A stretch of 64,000 nucleotides of DNA from Omphiscola glabra. Lineage: Eukaryota > Mollusca > Gastropoda > Lymnaeidae. A program made the position numbers and the translations under genes. Positions 1 through 16,069 of this stretch are shown piece by piece; the stretch's first letter is position 1, and the number at the start of each line of letters is the position of its first letter. Below the pieces are notes generated by a model, which saw only the letters and a program-made list of their open reading frames with translations, had not been told where the DNA came from and ran no database searches. The stretch lies in assembly GCA_964017045.1 (NCBI GenBank), contig OZ024798.1, positions 13,833,630-13,897,629 on the forward strand, read 5' to 3'.

Positions 1-369
1 TCATTTCAATAAGAACAAAGCATTTGAAATGCAAAACAATTTGTTTGCGTAAGTAAGTGTATTACAATCCCGTGGATGATTTTATTAATTTCTTTAAAAC
101 TCTGTTTGGGGGAGGGGGAAGGTGTAATTCAATAGTTTAATTTGCACATGGCAGCACACTATACGTCTCAAAATGAATTTGACAAAAATGTGCCTTCTTA
201 GGTACATATATATGGGGGTTAGGAAATAGAGTGTGTACAATTTTATATCTTTAAATCCAATGATATTACTGTTGTGAAAAATAGATGCTATATTCCCATT
301 TTACGAATTAAGAAAATCAATGACGTTAACACAACTTAAGTACATTTACAAAAGTATATCCATGAATAT

Positions 370-840
370 CAAAACCCATTCATTTTACAAAGAATTACCA
401 GTTTTGGACCGGGGCCCTATAGTAGTTTTTGTTTCTAATATGAGCTATTTAAATATAATTTCCGTATGAGTTCCTATACTATTCATCTGAATGCGATAAA
501 CTTTCAGTGAGTTGTTGTGTGCAGGCCGCATTAGGTTTCTAAAGAAGTGCAAATATTTTACAATATTCCGCTTTGGGCAGGGGGGCTTAAATTCTTTTTT
601 TTTCTTATATGAGCTATGTAAATATAACGTCAAACAGAGCTATTACATAAGTGGGTGGAATTACATTAAATATAAACTGTGACATTTCATTTGTATATGT
701 GATTTAATAAATAGGTTTCTGATTTAGTACAAATATTTCACAATATTACTTTTGGGGCCGGGGGCCCTAAATTTGTTTATATGTAATAAATGAGCCATAT
801 AAATATAATTTCAAACATAGCTATTGCATGGGGGGATCAA
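370..840. repeat. Diverged ~175-bp tandem repeat, about three units
   Basis: Similar blocks recur near 380-480, 535-655 and 713-835. Each contains a version of 'caaatattttacaatatt', then a G/C-rich run and then 'gagctatttaaatata'. The units are well diverged. No coding potential is visible in 1-1,080 apart from these repeats. Confidence 0.45.
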
Positions 841-1084
841 TCGCTATACATTTTGGGACTAAATTTGGAAAATCCATGCTTCCCACACGGACAGCTGCGT
901 GTGGTCTGCTGACACTTCTTAAAACCTTCTAATTAATTCGAATACGCATCAGACGGTTAAAAAAAGGTGTTTATTAGAAGAACTTACAAAAAAATTATTA
1001 AAACACAGACACTTTATTTCGATGAGTGGCATTGCAACGCATGCCGGGTACTCGCTAGTCTTTTATAAATATAGTAAAAAAAAG

Positions 1085-1891
1085 TTTTTTTCATCTATGA
1101 AACATGACATAATAGTTGTTTGGGAAACATAAAGATAATCATCTCGCTAGCGTAAATAAATCGCTTTCCCACCCTTTTACAAAGATTAAAAGAAGAGTGT
1201 CCGTTCCTGTCATGGTATCAAACCCTTTTTTTTTTGGGTGCCTCGTGATATATCAGCTTTATGTACGATCGAAGCAGGAAGGAGCTGTGAATAAGTCAAT
1301 ATATTATCAAAAAGTGTAGACTTTAATGGAAATAACCCCGTTGTAACAGTACATCTGAGGGCAAATTTTAATTGGAATACCTCGGTGTTACAGTACATCT
1401 GAGGGCAAATTTTAATTGGAATACCTCGGTGTAACAGTACATCTGACTGCAAATTTTAATTGGAATACCTCAGTGTAACAGTACATCTGAGGGCAAATTT
1501 TAATTGGAATACCTCGGTGTAACAGTACATCTGAGGGCAGATATTGATTGGATTACCCCGGGATAAAAGTACATATTATAGGGGCGTCCATTTCCCGCGC
1601 CAAAAATAAAAATAAAATTAAAAAAAACTATAATTAATCTAAGCTACTTGTGCTAAATTTCTGCTATTTAAAAATGGACACATTTCAAATAGTAATAAAG
1701 AATAATAACACTAATGATGACGGAAATTTTGGAAGAAAAGTTAATGCTGGAGCTCATTTTTCAAGTTGTGTCTGAACAGACATAAACTAAACCTTAAATT
1801 GACGATCTTTAAGAATACGACATCTGATTCTACAAGCTGATACGACGCCAACGGGGTGCTCAACACCATTGTGTAAGTGAATCAATTATTT

Positions 1892-1926
<35 letters not shown>

Positions 1927-2373
1927 TAGGACTTAACATGAAAGATGATATTCCTTCAAATACAAAAAAAAAAAAAATTATCAGATCCTCTGCCTTAAGT
2001 GTTAATGTACAATATTCACAATATGTACAATATCCAATTTAATAAACAAAAATCGTGCAATTGTTAGTTTTTTTGAGGACAAAAAAATAACATCGTTCCT
2101 TAAAAAGGAACCTGAAGTGATGACCAGATAAAAGTAAAAAAAAAAAAAGTATCTTTTTGCTATTTTTCTGTCGCTTATGAAATCAATATTTGAATAGCAT
2201 GAGGACTGGAAGTATGCCTGCGAGTATTTCAGCGATGGTTTGTTTGGTTTAATAGCTTGCGCCCCGTAATGTTCGCTTGTACCAAACATAACGTTTGTTG
2301 CAAGGTGAAAAATATAACCTATTTAAATGAATTACAAAATAAAGTTGTCTATAAGCATTTATCTACTTCAATT
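1085..2373 (+). other. Duplicated 5' flank of the PAN-like gene family (copy A)
   Basis: This stretch matches 10,770-12,278, upstream of intact copy 2, block by block. Examples are the segment with 'agagtgtccgttcctgtca' near 1,193, the segment 'cctcgtgatatatcagc' near 1,240, and the block around 1,800-1,880. The later part also matches 48,950-49,620 upstream of the dead copy at 49.6 kb. It is therefore the retained upstream region of a gene copy whose body is lost after 2,460. A pure T run of about 30 bases lies at 1,893-1,923. No independent gene is visible. Confidence 0.6.
1323..1580. repeat. 44-bp minisatellite, about five copies
   Basis: The motif 'acagtacatctgagggc' recurs at 44-bp spacing (1,346, 1,390, 1,434 and onward). 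The paralogous flank at 10,960-10,985 carries only one related unit, so the array expanded after the segment duplicated. Confidence 0.85.
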
Positions 2374-2460
2374 ATGAATTATTCAATGATATTATTAGGT
2401 TGTATTTTTATTTATATTTGATTTGTTCAAATCGTTGTTCATCGGCAGCACAGACCATTC
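2374..2460 (+). pseudogene. Dead exon 1 of the PAN-like secreted family
   Basis: The sequence aligns with the start of exon 1 of the copy at 12,279. It shares the same leader DNA ('tgtctataa'), an ATG at 2,374, and a similar hydrophobic signal-peptide start (MNYSMILLGC). An in-frame TGA follows at 2,419-2,421. The related bases 'gcagcacagaccatt' are still recognisable near 2,445, after which similarity stops. No exon 2 or 3 is found before copy 1, so this is a 5' relic of a lost copy. Confidence 0.7.
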
Positions 2461-2759
2461 TTGTAAATGAAAAAAGTAAACCGAATAGAAAAATGTTAAA
2501 CGAAATTTAATATATTTGCAAAAGTTTTTACAACAGTTTTAAATCAAACCATGATAAACATTAATCATTTTTAAATATTTTTTTAACATATTCATAAAAC
2601 AAAAGATTTTTAACAAAATAAGTTTTCTGATCACAGTAAAAAGTAATATCACGATGAACAAAGGAGTATTTCAAGAAAGCTAGATTCTATTATTTGTTCC
2701 TTGCACACATCCCAAAACACATGAATGCCATTAGTCATTTTTACAGCTTTTCATAAATC

Positions 2760-3256
2760 CTGTTCACTTACACATCTTCCTAGTTCTTTGAGCAGTCTAC
2801 CTACACATCTAGCTAGTCCCTTTAGCACTCTATATACAAATCTAGCTAGTATTTTATGCACTCGACCTACACATCTAGCTAGTCTTTTAAGCACTCTATA
2901 TACAAATCTAGCTAGTCTCTTAAGCATTCTACCTATACATCTTCTTAGTCTCTTAAGCATTCTACCTACACATCTTCTTAGTCTCTTAAGCATTCTGCCT
3001 ATACATCTTCTTAGTCTCTTAAGCATTCTACCTACACATCTTCTTAGTCTCTTAAGCATTCTACCTACACAGCTTCCTAGTCCCTTAAGCACTCTACCTA
3101 CACATCTTCCTAGTCTCTTAAGCATTCTACCTACAAATCTAGCTAGTCCCTTGAGCACTCTACATAAAAATCTAGTTAGTCTTTTAAGCACTCGAGCTAC
3201 ACATGTAGCTAGTCCTTTAAGCAGTCTACATATACATCCAGCTAGTCCATTGAACA
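2760..3256. repeat. 33-bp minisatellite, about 15 copies, open on both strands
   Basis: Units are variants of a 33-bp motif built around 'cttagtctcttaagcatt' and 'ctacctacacat'. Because the period is a multiple of three, both strands stay open for more than 160 codons and give 11-residue Leu/Ser-rich or Arg/Leu-rich repeats. There is no splice context, no non-repetitive coding sequence and no signal of selection, so I read it as a minisatellite rather than a gene. Confidence 0.85.
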
Positions 3257-3299
3257 CATCGCCTCCGAAAAATACTTTCCAAGGTCTATCTTAAGCTCA

Positions 3300-4440
3300 A
3301 CAAATCTCTTTACGCGGACACATCAAGGGGCCTAACTCGGATCTCACCATATCAACACAACAACAGAGTTATATTTTCATTTTATTGAACGATGCTCGTA
3401 TTCATGATTTCTTTCCCTAAATACATTTAACATAATCCAGATGTTTTGACATAGTCCGAAATATGTGAACACATTTAAAAGGTGTAAAATACATTTACTT
3501 AAACATTATTGTTATATATGTTAACATACAAGAGATTCAATGGCTCCTAATTTATCAAACGCAAAACCACACTCTGCTATAAGTCTAACATGTACCACTA
3601 TACAAAAAAAAATCAAACGTTGTCAGACTTCACGCATAATCTTGCTGCTTGATAGATTTTTTTTCACCCCACTCATTTCTATTAATATAAACATACGAAT
3701 TTTTGTGTGTGTGTGGGGGGGGGCGCGGTTGGTTTTGAATCAATATATATAACGTAGAGATGCTAAAGCTTGATACATTTTTGCAGTAAAACTAAGCACA
3801 AACCTCGTACACAATCAGGGCATGGTATACAACCTGTATCGTTTTGTATACTTACTCATAGAATATAAGTGGCATTTTTAACTCAGTACATGTCATGGCC
3901 GACCGCTACTTCAACCGGGGTGATATTGCTTATACACACACACTTATTCATGTATACGCGTTTTTTATGAAAACACATAGATTAAGTACACACATCAATC
4001 GCCAGCAAATTGAATGTAATTATCTAATTATTTACCATACGAATTCATACTTAGATACAGAGAAGAGAGCAATACAATTGTCTAACTATTGATAGCATGT
4101 ATTTTTATTTTTTTTTAATAAAAAAAATTGTTTTAAAATATTAAGAATAATACTGTCTTTATATAGAATTATAATGAAATTAATTTCTTTATATAGTATT
4201 ATAATGAAATTACTTTCTTATATAGTGTTATAATGAAATTACTTTCCTGAAAGATTTCAAAGTAAACCAATAAACTATATCAATTAAATTTCACACTTTT
4301 CATCGATATAAATAATCTTCATGGTTTCAATTTATTTGGGCAGAATACGAACATTGTTAGGTGTATCTGTTTTTCATAACACTTTAAACTATTTTTAAAA
4401 TTACGATGCAGCGATCAATTGTACGCATTTTTCATTAAAT
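3300..4440. other. Non-coding intergenic stretch with short repeats
   Basis: No supported gene. A degenerate ~37-bp unit ('tatagtattataatgaaatt') occurs three times at about 4,156-4,245. A GT/G run lies at 3,703-3,724. The rest is AT-rich sequence with nothing recognisable. Confidence 0.5.
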
Positions 4441-4496
4441 GATTCATTCAATAAATACTTCTTGGGATACAAAGAAGACTATTTTAAAGTATAAAT

Positions 4497-4935
4497 CAAT
4501 AATAAAGTTGAATACATTTATGTTTGCACTACTTGTCCCAAGGCCAATCAAATCGATTCGAATAATTGATCTAATAAAGTTGAATACATTTATGTTTGCA
4601 CTACTTGTCCCAAGGCCAATCAAATCGATTCGAATAATTGATCTAATAAAGTTGAATACATTTATGTTTGCACTACTTGTCCCAAGGCCAATCAAATCGA
4701 TTCGAATAATTGATCTAATAAAGTTGAATACATTTATGGTTGCACTACTTGTCCCAAGGCCAATCAAATCGATTCGAATAATTGATCTAATAAAGTTGAA
4801 TACATTTATGTTTGCACTACTTGTCCCAAGGCCAATCAAATCGATTCGAATAATTGATCTAATAAAGTTGAATACATTTATGTTTGCACTACTTGTCCCA
4901 AGAACAATCAAATCGATTCGAATAATTGATCGAAT
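4497..4935. repeat. 72-bp minisatellite, six copies, open on both strands
   Basis: Six nearly identical 72-bp units start with 'aataaagttgaatacattta' and contain 'aatcgattcgaataattgat'. Only single-base differences separate most units. The 24-codon period keeps both strands open for over 150 codons, which is expected from the repeat length and is not evidence of a protein. Confidence 0.9.
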
Positions 4936-4959
4936 AAAACAAGGATTAAAATTATAGCA

Positions 4960-5629
4960 TGTGTTTCCAATGAAATATTTTAATCTGAGAATGAACTAGG
5001 CTTTAACAAAAGCTATAACACAGAGAATTAAATCAATTTTTATTGCAATCAATATTTTAAATATTTATGTACGCTCTATTAACATCAGAAAGGCTGACAT
5101 TGTTTAAAGGCAACAACAACAACAAAAAACAACTCAATACAACAGTTATAGAAAGCTGTTTTTTAAATTAGGAATGTGCAGTTTGTTTGTCTCACGTTTC
5201 TATGGTATCATTACATCAACAATACAGCTGTGAATGCTGGTGCAGAAGTAATGTATTTTATGGTGTGTTTTGTCTCAAGTAGCACTTCTGGTCTACGTGC
5301 CTTGGACTAATTTTTTTTGGTTTAAATTCAAATTATAATCATTAAATTTATTAGGCTACATTTTTTTTCCGCTGGCATCCGTCCATCACAATGTGTCGAT
5401 GGTGTGGACTCTACACGGCATTGGATTATTAATGTTCAGGATTATAACCTGGTTTCCTAAACAGCAAATCAGCTCTCTTCAGGCCGCTCAATAACCCAAA
5501 GGAACCAAACATTTTACACTCAATAATGATACAAACATCTGCTTGGACAACGTTCTTAGTAATCAAATTTGAATGTGTTCAATTGACTTTGGTAAAAACA
5601 TAAATTAATGTTCATCTTAAATTTTGAAA
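4960..5629 (+). other. Upstream region of PAN-like copy 1
   Basis: This is AT-rich sequence before the start codon at 5,630. It shows no close similarity to the flanks shared by the other copies, and I see no clear TATA box or other gene in it. Confidence 0.35.
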
Positions 5630-8600
5630 ATGAACTTTTTAAAACGCATCAATATTTTCTTGATCATTTCATATTGGAATACTTTGGCAGCACTAACATC
5701 TCAAGAGGATCAAGGCATTTTCTTTAAATTTATAATCGAACACAAACTTTTATTGCAACCGCCATTTTCTAGTTTGGCATCAATGACCATTTCAAGTGAC
5801 AGGAACGGATGTGTTTCCTACTGTTTGACTTACTCGTCTTGTAAAAGTGCAAACTTTAGAATCTCCACTGGGGCGTGTTCAATGTTTGGAGTAAATAGTT
5901 GGGAAATTGAGTTCTCCATTGGTTCAGACAGCGATTACATTATCATACAAAAAGTGGCAGAACCTTTAGTAACTCATGGACAGTGGACATTGGTGTTTAG
6001 GTTTGTATAGATACATTTCACGAACAGTGGATATTGGCATTCAGGGTAGCATAGATAAATGTCAGGAACAGTGGATATTGGCATTCAGGATAGTATAGAT
6101 AAATGTCAGGAACGGTGGATATTGGCATTCAGGATAGTATAGATAAATGTCAGGAACAGTGGATATTGGCATTCAGGGTAGTATAGATAAATGTCAGGAG
6201 CAGTGGATATTGGCATTCAGGATAGTATAGATAAATGTCAGTAACAGTGGATATTTGCATTCAGGGTAGTATAGATAAATGTCAGGAGCAGTGGATATTG
6301 GCATTCAGGATAGTATATATACATGTCAGGAACTGTGGATATTGACATTCAGGGTAGTATAAATAAATTTCAGGAACATTGGATATTGGGAAAATTGTGT
6401 AAGTACAACTATATTTCATGGACACTGAATAATTAGCATTCAGTTTAAAATGGATGCATTTCATGAACAGTGGACATTTGTATTCGGATTAGTAAAGTTA
6501 GCCTATAATTTGGTTTTGTTATGTTAACATGTTTAACAGTCATAGTAGCTAGTTACAGCTGATCTCATTTGCTTTTCTTATTTTGCTGCTGCTGAAGACA
6601 CCTGTACACTAATGTATGTGAAAACACAAACTCGTTTTTAAAGAACGACGCTTAGCTTATAAAGAAGAAAAAAAATAGTTTGAATGTAAAAAATATATCG
6701 CATCAAAACATGCATTTCTTTTAATTTTTAACAAACAATCCCATTTTAAAATGAATATATTGTGACAATGTTTATCATAAAAATGAGCCACAAATGTGTT
6801 AAAATATGTTTAAAATAAATAACAATTGGATGAAAAAAAATTAAAATATGTGGGATTGAACAGTTTCCCTTTGGTCTTCATGTTTCGGTTTTTCTTATGT
6901 TCCGACTATGTTTCAGTCACGCATAAAAACTAGAAAAGAAAAGATATGAAAGATGACTCAAAAGTCATGACTTTTCAAAATTTTTTACAATTTATTTTCA
7001 AATTAGACTGGTTTGATGAATTTCCTTGTCAAATATTTGACCCCCCCAGAGATGACTATTTTTTAATGACTGAATAATATCTCTCAACTTCAGTTAAGTA
7101 TAAAATTAAATATAATAGGAAAAATCTGACACATGCTTTTACGGGTTATTACCGTTACTTCATAAGGAACTTAGAATTCATTGCAAATCTACAGCATCTT
7201 ATCTATTTAAATTCTGCTTTTACAGGTTATTACCGTTACTTCATAAGGAACTTAGAATTCATTGCAAATCTACAGCGTCTTATCTATTTAAATTCTCCTG
7301 AAAGTTGAGATACTATAGAGTTTAAACATTGTTATATTTATGTCGCTGTAAAAGTTAAATTGTTGAATATTTCCTTTGTTTTGTTACAATGTTCCCAAAC
7401 GGTCGGCAATATTTCTTAAATTGAATTCTTTTCACTAAATATTTCCCTTTTATGTACTTCTGATAATGAGAAACCCAACTGTGGAACCCTTTCACTTGAT
7501 AATAGAAATTTCCATATGACTGTATCAAATAAGTTAGAGATAATCAATAGCTTGTGACGTAGTTTGTAGCAGAAATCGTTTGGATAAAATATATTAACAT
7601 TTTTAAAGTAGGCCCTGTGAAAACCAACCAGCTAAGTCTCGATTAATCACGTGCCTAGGTTTTTTAAAAATAAATTCCAAAAGCAGTTAGTATTTAAGCA
7701 GAAATTAATATTATTGGTTGATGTTAACTATTCATCTATTTATACAAGAATTTATAAGTGCACGTCTGCTGTCCATAATACATAATGTTAAGTGTTACAC
7801 CGTATTGCATTTGGTAAATAAAGTAGGTATCGTTTCACCTTTAACAACAGCTATACCGCAATGTTCTTGTCTATTTCTCTCAGGGGTTTAGCAAATATTG
7901 GCAAATCTCTGTATGACGCCTACACTAATACATCCCTGAGCCATGACCAGCCTCTAAGTCCCATGTACCCGATAGGATGTCTGCGACTGGACACGACTAT
8001 GTCATGTGACCACCACTTCCGTAGTAATATTCTTAACAGATGGTCAAACCTGACCATCTCTGAGGTAAGAGCAATACAAAACGAAAATGTAAAAACTCAA
8101 TTAAAAATAACCGTCGTTGTCGATATATTTTATAACAAGCTTAGGCCCAAGCCTTTTTTGGAACTTAGAGTAATTTGCTTACACTGCTATTATTTTTTAA
8201 AATGTATTTATCCATTAGCCTGTACTGCGGATATTTTGTCAAGAGTTTTCCCACCTTGGCCTAGGAGTGATTATTCATTAACATTTCGTTTCACAACGTT
8301 CACATAGCGATCACACAACGTTCACACGTCAAGTAAATTAACAGTTAACACTCGACTCAAGGTCCGTATGCATTGAGCGAGGCAAACGATTAATTGTCTT
8401 ATTGTTGTTTGATAATCTTGCAAATATTTCCAGTAGCAATGCTAACTTGTCTGAATGACGGCGCGGTCCATTCTGAGAGAAGTCATTACAACTGATGCTT
8501 AGCTGCCCAGTAAAGATTTTAGAGCAATACAAAAAAATTTTAACCGAACGATGTGAAGAATTTAGATGAGTTTGGCTACACAAATTATAAAATGTCTACA

Positions 8601-9496
8601 TAATGTGTAATCTATTTTTTTTAAATGTGATGAAGGGATATTTAGAAGATCCATAAGTCTGAGGAGGGCATTAGTTGTTTAAAAAAATTATAGAATTTCG
8701 AAATTTCTTTTCTTCACGTGACTCACATCGCACCTTGCAGGCGAGACAGCACTGTGATGCGACTGTGTTTTGAAAGCACATACGTTAACTTATTGCAGGC
8801 AAAGGACTTATGTGTTTGACAAAATTTGGTAACAGTGTATAAGATCCATATATAAACTAATTTTTTATTGTTTATAAATAAATGAATGCATATGTTTATA
8901 AATACACTCGGGCTCTTAAACGATCTAAAAGATATAAATTTGAATATTTTCAAAAGAAATTAAATTAAGTGAATTCTTGAGTAAAAACATTGTTACTGAA
9001 CATGGGTGCGCACATTACAAAATAAACAGTGTGTTTTTTAATTGTTTTTATTTGTTAGTTGTTTTATAAGAATTGTCAATAAACAAACACAATTTTTTTT
9101 TTAATTTTCTAGATCAAATTTGGAATCTATAAAGATGGCGTTATACAAAAGTTCCTTCTATTCAATGGCTCCTCATCAACATTTATGAGCTGGTTCTCAT
9201 CTGCCAAGCTCTTAAACAGTTCCTGGACCGACCTCACGACGTCTCCCATTGGATTCTTCAGTGTCATGGGCTGTTACAGCTCAGGAGTTAAACGACGCTT
9301 TTATGTCGAGCACAGCCACAGTGGTTGTAACTCGGACAATGGTTGGTTCGGGTGCATTGACCAGTTTGGGGACACGTGTGCCTGGGGAATGACAGTACCT
9401 ACTTTTCCTAAATTTCTTTATGCTCAAGGAACCAACAGAATCACTAATGTCAATATGAAGTCAGCAGATGTCATTGCTATTTTTATTAAATTTTGA
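5630..9496 (+). CDS. Secreted PAN-like family protein, copy 1 (three exons, 311 aa)
   Basis: Exons are 5,630-6,000, 7,884-8,064 and 9,113-9,496, with GT..AG introns in phase 2 and then phase 0. The ATG at 5,630 is preferred over the upstream in-frame TTG because the other copies also start at an ATG before the hydrophobic leader. Residues 1-22 form a signal peptide. Residues 57-91 carry a PAN/apple-like Cys pattern (C61, C65, C71, C83; motif DRNGCVSYCLTYSSC). Exons 2-3 encode a separate module with Cys in 'MGCYSS' and 'GCIDQF', ending in 'DVIAIFIKF'. The C-terminal module resembles, from memory, uncharacterised invertebrate proteins annotated as 'skeletal organic matrix protein 5-like'; I cannot confirm this here. 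The first donor (GTTTGT) is weaker than in the other copies and runs straight into a 44-bp minisatellite. Extracellular location is inferred; the ligand is unknown. Confidence 0.85.
6001..6480. repeat. 44-bp minisatellite seeded from the exon 1/intron 1 junction
   Basis: About ten units spaced 44 bp apart contain 'cagtggatattggcattcag'. The unit is plainly derived from the last bases of exon 1 of copy 1 ('cagtggacattggtgttt') and the start of its intron ('gtatagatacattt'). The array therefore multiplied decayed versions of a splice-donor region inside intron 1. Confidence 0.85.
7134..7295. repeat. 81-bp tandem duplication in intron 1 of copy 1
   Basis: Two adjacent units beginning 'tgcttttac' (7,134 and 7,215) and containing 'ggttattaccgttacttc' differ at only a few bases, indicating a recent local duplication. 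Confidence 0.85.
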
Positions 9497-9717
9497 AAAT
9501 TGTAATTTACCGCATTCCAAGTCTACTCAAACCATATTACAAACATTTCTTTTGATAAAAGTTATAAGATACACAAGGCAAGGAAAATGTGCAAATATAT
9601 AAAAAAAAAAAAAAAAAAGGAACGCGCTGGTGAAAACCTCTTCTTCACTTAATGACAAAAGACTGATAAAGAAAAGAACGAAAATATGGGCAATAGGTTA
9701 AGAGAGTTAAATTAGTA

Positions 9718-9972
9718 GGGTTCAAGGGGAAAACCAGAGATGACAGTTTTTTTCTTTTTCAAATTTTGTAAGTTATCTCCCCTGTGGCTAGATTCCGTTC
9801 AATAGAATAATATGGCACATAGGCCTAACTGAAAAAAAAAAGCAGCGTAGTCAAAGAATAAATATTTAGACATCTGGATATTTTTGTACTTTCATTAAGA
9901 ATTCTCAAACTTTGTTTTCATATTTTCTCAAAACTCTCAAAACTTGACATCAATGGTTTTTCCTTTGAACCC
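9718..9972. mobile_element. Small palindromic-ended element (MITE-like), copy 1
   Basis: The ends are inverted relatives: the left starts 'gggttcaagggg' and the right ends 'cctttgaaccc', with 'gatgacag' and 'tgacatca' inside them. A related copy at 38,480-38,720 has the same ends and the same interior ('gttatctccc', 'aaataaatattta', 'ttttctcaaaactctca'). No coding capacity is visible. It lies just downstream of copy 1. Confidence 0.6.
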
Positions 9973-9979
9973 TTCGTTT

Positions 9980-10769
9980 GTCTTAATATCCTTCCCTCCT
10001 ATGGATAATTTGCCTGCTTTACTATGATGCCGATGGGGGTGTCATATTCCTTTGATTTTTTTGTGTCCGTAGAGAAATTGTTTTTAATGCATTGGAAGTG
10101 TTTGTAGTGCAAAATCAAAATTTTGTTTTTGGACTTGCCTTATAGTTGATTTTATTAAATAAATCAGTCAAAAAATTAATCTCTTCGTGTTATTGAATTA
10201 TGAAAATTAAAATGGTGATAATAATAAAGATATCTGTTTATTTTGAAATCGCGTGTATGAAAAAAATTAAATAATTTTACTTTTGTATTTAACTTTTAAA
10301 TGCATTGAATGCGACATTTAAAATAAAAATAAATAGATGTTATAGAGATAATTTGGTTCTTAAAAAAAGACTGTAAGTCTAAAAGGAGTTGTATTTAAAT
10401 AAAAACAAAAGTTTTATCAAGTAAACATTTAAACCACGCCTTAAAGGGAAATAACAGCTAGATATTAGACTTGCTAAAACAATGCACGGTTTGTCCCCGT
10501 TAAATTGCAACGTTTGAAATACTAAATATGCTAAATGTATCACAAGTTAAAACTTCACATAGATTTAATTTTGATTCTATTTTTATTATTCAACAGTCTG
10601 TATTTAAAATTAGTTTAATAAAATGTTTCATTTAATATTTTGTTTTTAAAGTTAAAAAGATTTTTTTTTTTAAATTTTTTTTTAAAATTTTTACTTTTTA
10701 ATTAATTTTTTTATTTTTAATTAATTTTTTTTAATTAACATAGGGCGCAATATTTGTTAAGGGCGTATA
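9980..10769. other. Intergenic AT-rich stretch
   Basis: No gene or named repeat is recognised. The part at 10,640-10,740 is low-complexity, made almost only of A and T. 'tatggataatttgcctgctttactatgatgccgat'-like sequence near 10,000 is shared with 16,980-17,020, downstream of copy 2, which shows the 3' flanks of copies 1 and 2 are also paralogous. Confidence 0.4.
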
Positions 10770-12278
10770 AGGACAGTCATCACCGTAGTGTGAAGAAATC
10801 GCTTGCTTCCCTTTTGGCAAATATTAAGTAGAGTGTACGTTCCTGTCAGGTTATCAAATCCTGTTTGGGTGCCTAGTGATATATCAGCGTTAAGTCAGGT
10901 CAAAACCGGAAAGATCAGCGAATAAGGGTAATATATCAATAAAGGCTTTTTTATGGGATTACCCCGGTGTAACAGTATATCTGGGGACTTTGCCACCCCT
11001 CGCAAAAAAACAACAACCAAACAACTCGTGGACTGCTTCCGTTTCCGGCTGCTTCCTAAAAATCGTGGCTGCTTGCTAATAGGCGAACTTGGATTCGAGA
11101 CTATATTACAAATAATTCTATATGTTTAAAGGAAAGCATTGTTCAATAATGAGTGCGAGAGCGCGCAAAATATAATTCCCGATAAAGACGCTAAATGAAT
11201 TAAAAAAAAAAAATTAAAATAACGCAACTGCGTTTGGTGCGTACTATTTTCTTTTCGGAATATGAAATCGTCTCGATTTAAGAATGGTGTGATAAATGTT
11301 TGGTTTAAAAGCTTTTGGGACATCATAATATTTAATATAGTTCATGAGCGTTAAATAGAAAAGTGTGCAGTTACGTATCATGGTGATGGGGTATAGCAAA
11401 AATTGGGAGTCTTAAATATGCGTTATTTGAGTTCATGTTTCGTCACGTAACTTTAGCAGATGCGAAGTTCACACATTGCAGTCGCCGATGTTTGGCACGC
11501 TGTATCTAGTGTATATATATTTGAGCTAGGCTACTTATTTTAAATGTATGCCTTTTAAAAATACACACATTTAAAATAGTAATAAAAATAAGAAAAATAA
11601 TGATACATGATGTTTTTTAAACAATTTTAAGCTGGGAACAAATTTTGTCAAGCTTTTAAAATGACTATCCTTAAGAATAGGACAATTGATTTTGCGAGCT
11701 AAGACGATAAGTCGTGGTCAATACCGTAGTATAAGTGAATTAATAATGTGTCTTTTTAACTAAGACGTTAACCTGAATAGGTTTATTCCTTCGAAATGCA
11801 AAATGATCGCTAGCAAATTTTATCAGATCTTTTGTAATGCAATCTTAAAGTGTAATATCATTTTAACAAACAGAAACTGTGCGATTGTTAGCTTGTGAAA
11901 AAAGCATGTTTCTAAACAAATAAGGTGACAGGATAACTAGATAAAAAATATACTTTATTGAATAGCATTTGTCTCTTTGTTGGTGGTCTGTCGCTAAGTA
12001 ATCAATATTTGAATAGCATAAACACTGAAAATATGAGTTCATTTATTTCATTGAGGGTCTGTGTTTTTTTATAGCAACATCTCCTAACACTATAGGTTGT
12101 AACCAAATGTTACGTTTATACAGTGTAGAAACTATGATTTAAACTTAGCAAATCAAGTTACAGAATGTAAACTTTTAAAAAAAAACGACTCGTTAATACT
12201 CTTAAGTATATTTAACACAAATCTATTTTGTTTGAATTACAAAAAAGAGATGTCTATAAACAAATACCTACTTTAATT
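10770..12278 (+). other. Duplicated 5' flank of PAN-like copy 2
   Basis: This is paralogous to 1,085-2,373 and, in its later part, to 48,690-49,622. Blocks containing 'gtgcctagtgatatatcagc', 'cttaagaatag' and 'gtgaattaataatgtg' are shared. The conserved flank presumably includes the family promoter, but no single element can be pinned down. A block near 11,385-11,470 resembles the inverted-repeat arms at 36.8 and 38.2 kb. Confidence 0.55.
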
Positions 12279-15876
<3,598 letters not shown>

Positions 15877-16069
15877 AAATTTATTTTAATCTCCTGCTAA
15901 GTCATCTCAAGCCGTATTACATACACTGACTTTAAAATCAAATTAAAATGTAAGTTACACACCACTTACTTTCACACCATATTATACATTTGCTCTCGCA
16001 CCATAGTACACACACTTGCTTTTACGCACATTAGCTATCAGTCAATATTAAAAGCAAACTTGCTTTCAA

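Noticed and set aside
2725..3294. 189-codon Leu/Ser-rich frame as a gene
   Set aside because: It consists almost only of a 33-bp tandem repeat and the opposite strand is equally open.
4439..4957. 172-codon repetitive frame as a gene
   Set aside because: It is produced by six 72-bp repeats; both strands are open and no splice or promoter context is seen.
12228..12278. N-terminal extension of copy 2 from an upstream TTG
   Set aside because: The in-frame ATG at 12,279 precedes the hydrophobic leader and agrees with the other copies; TTG starts are unlikely in an animal gene.
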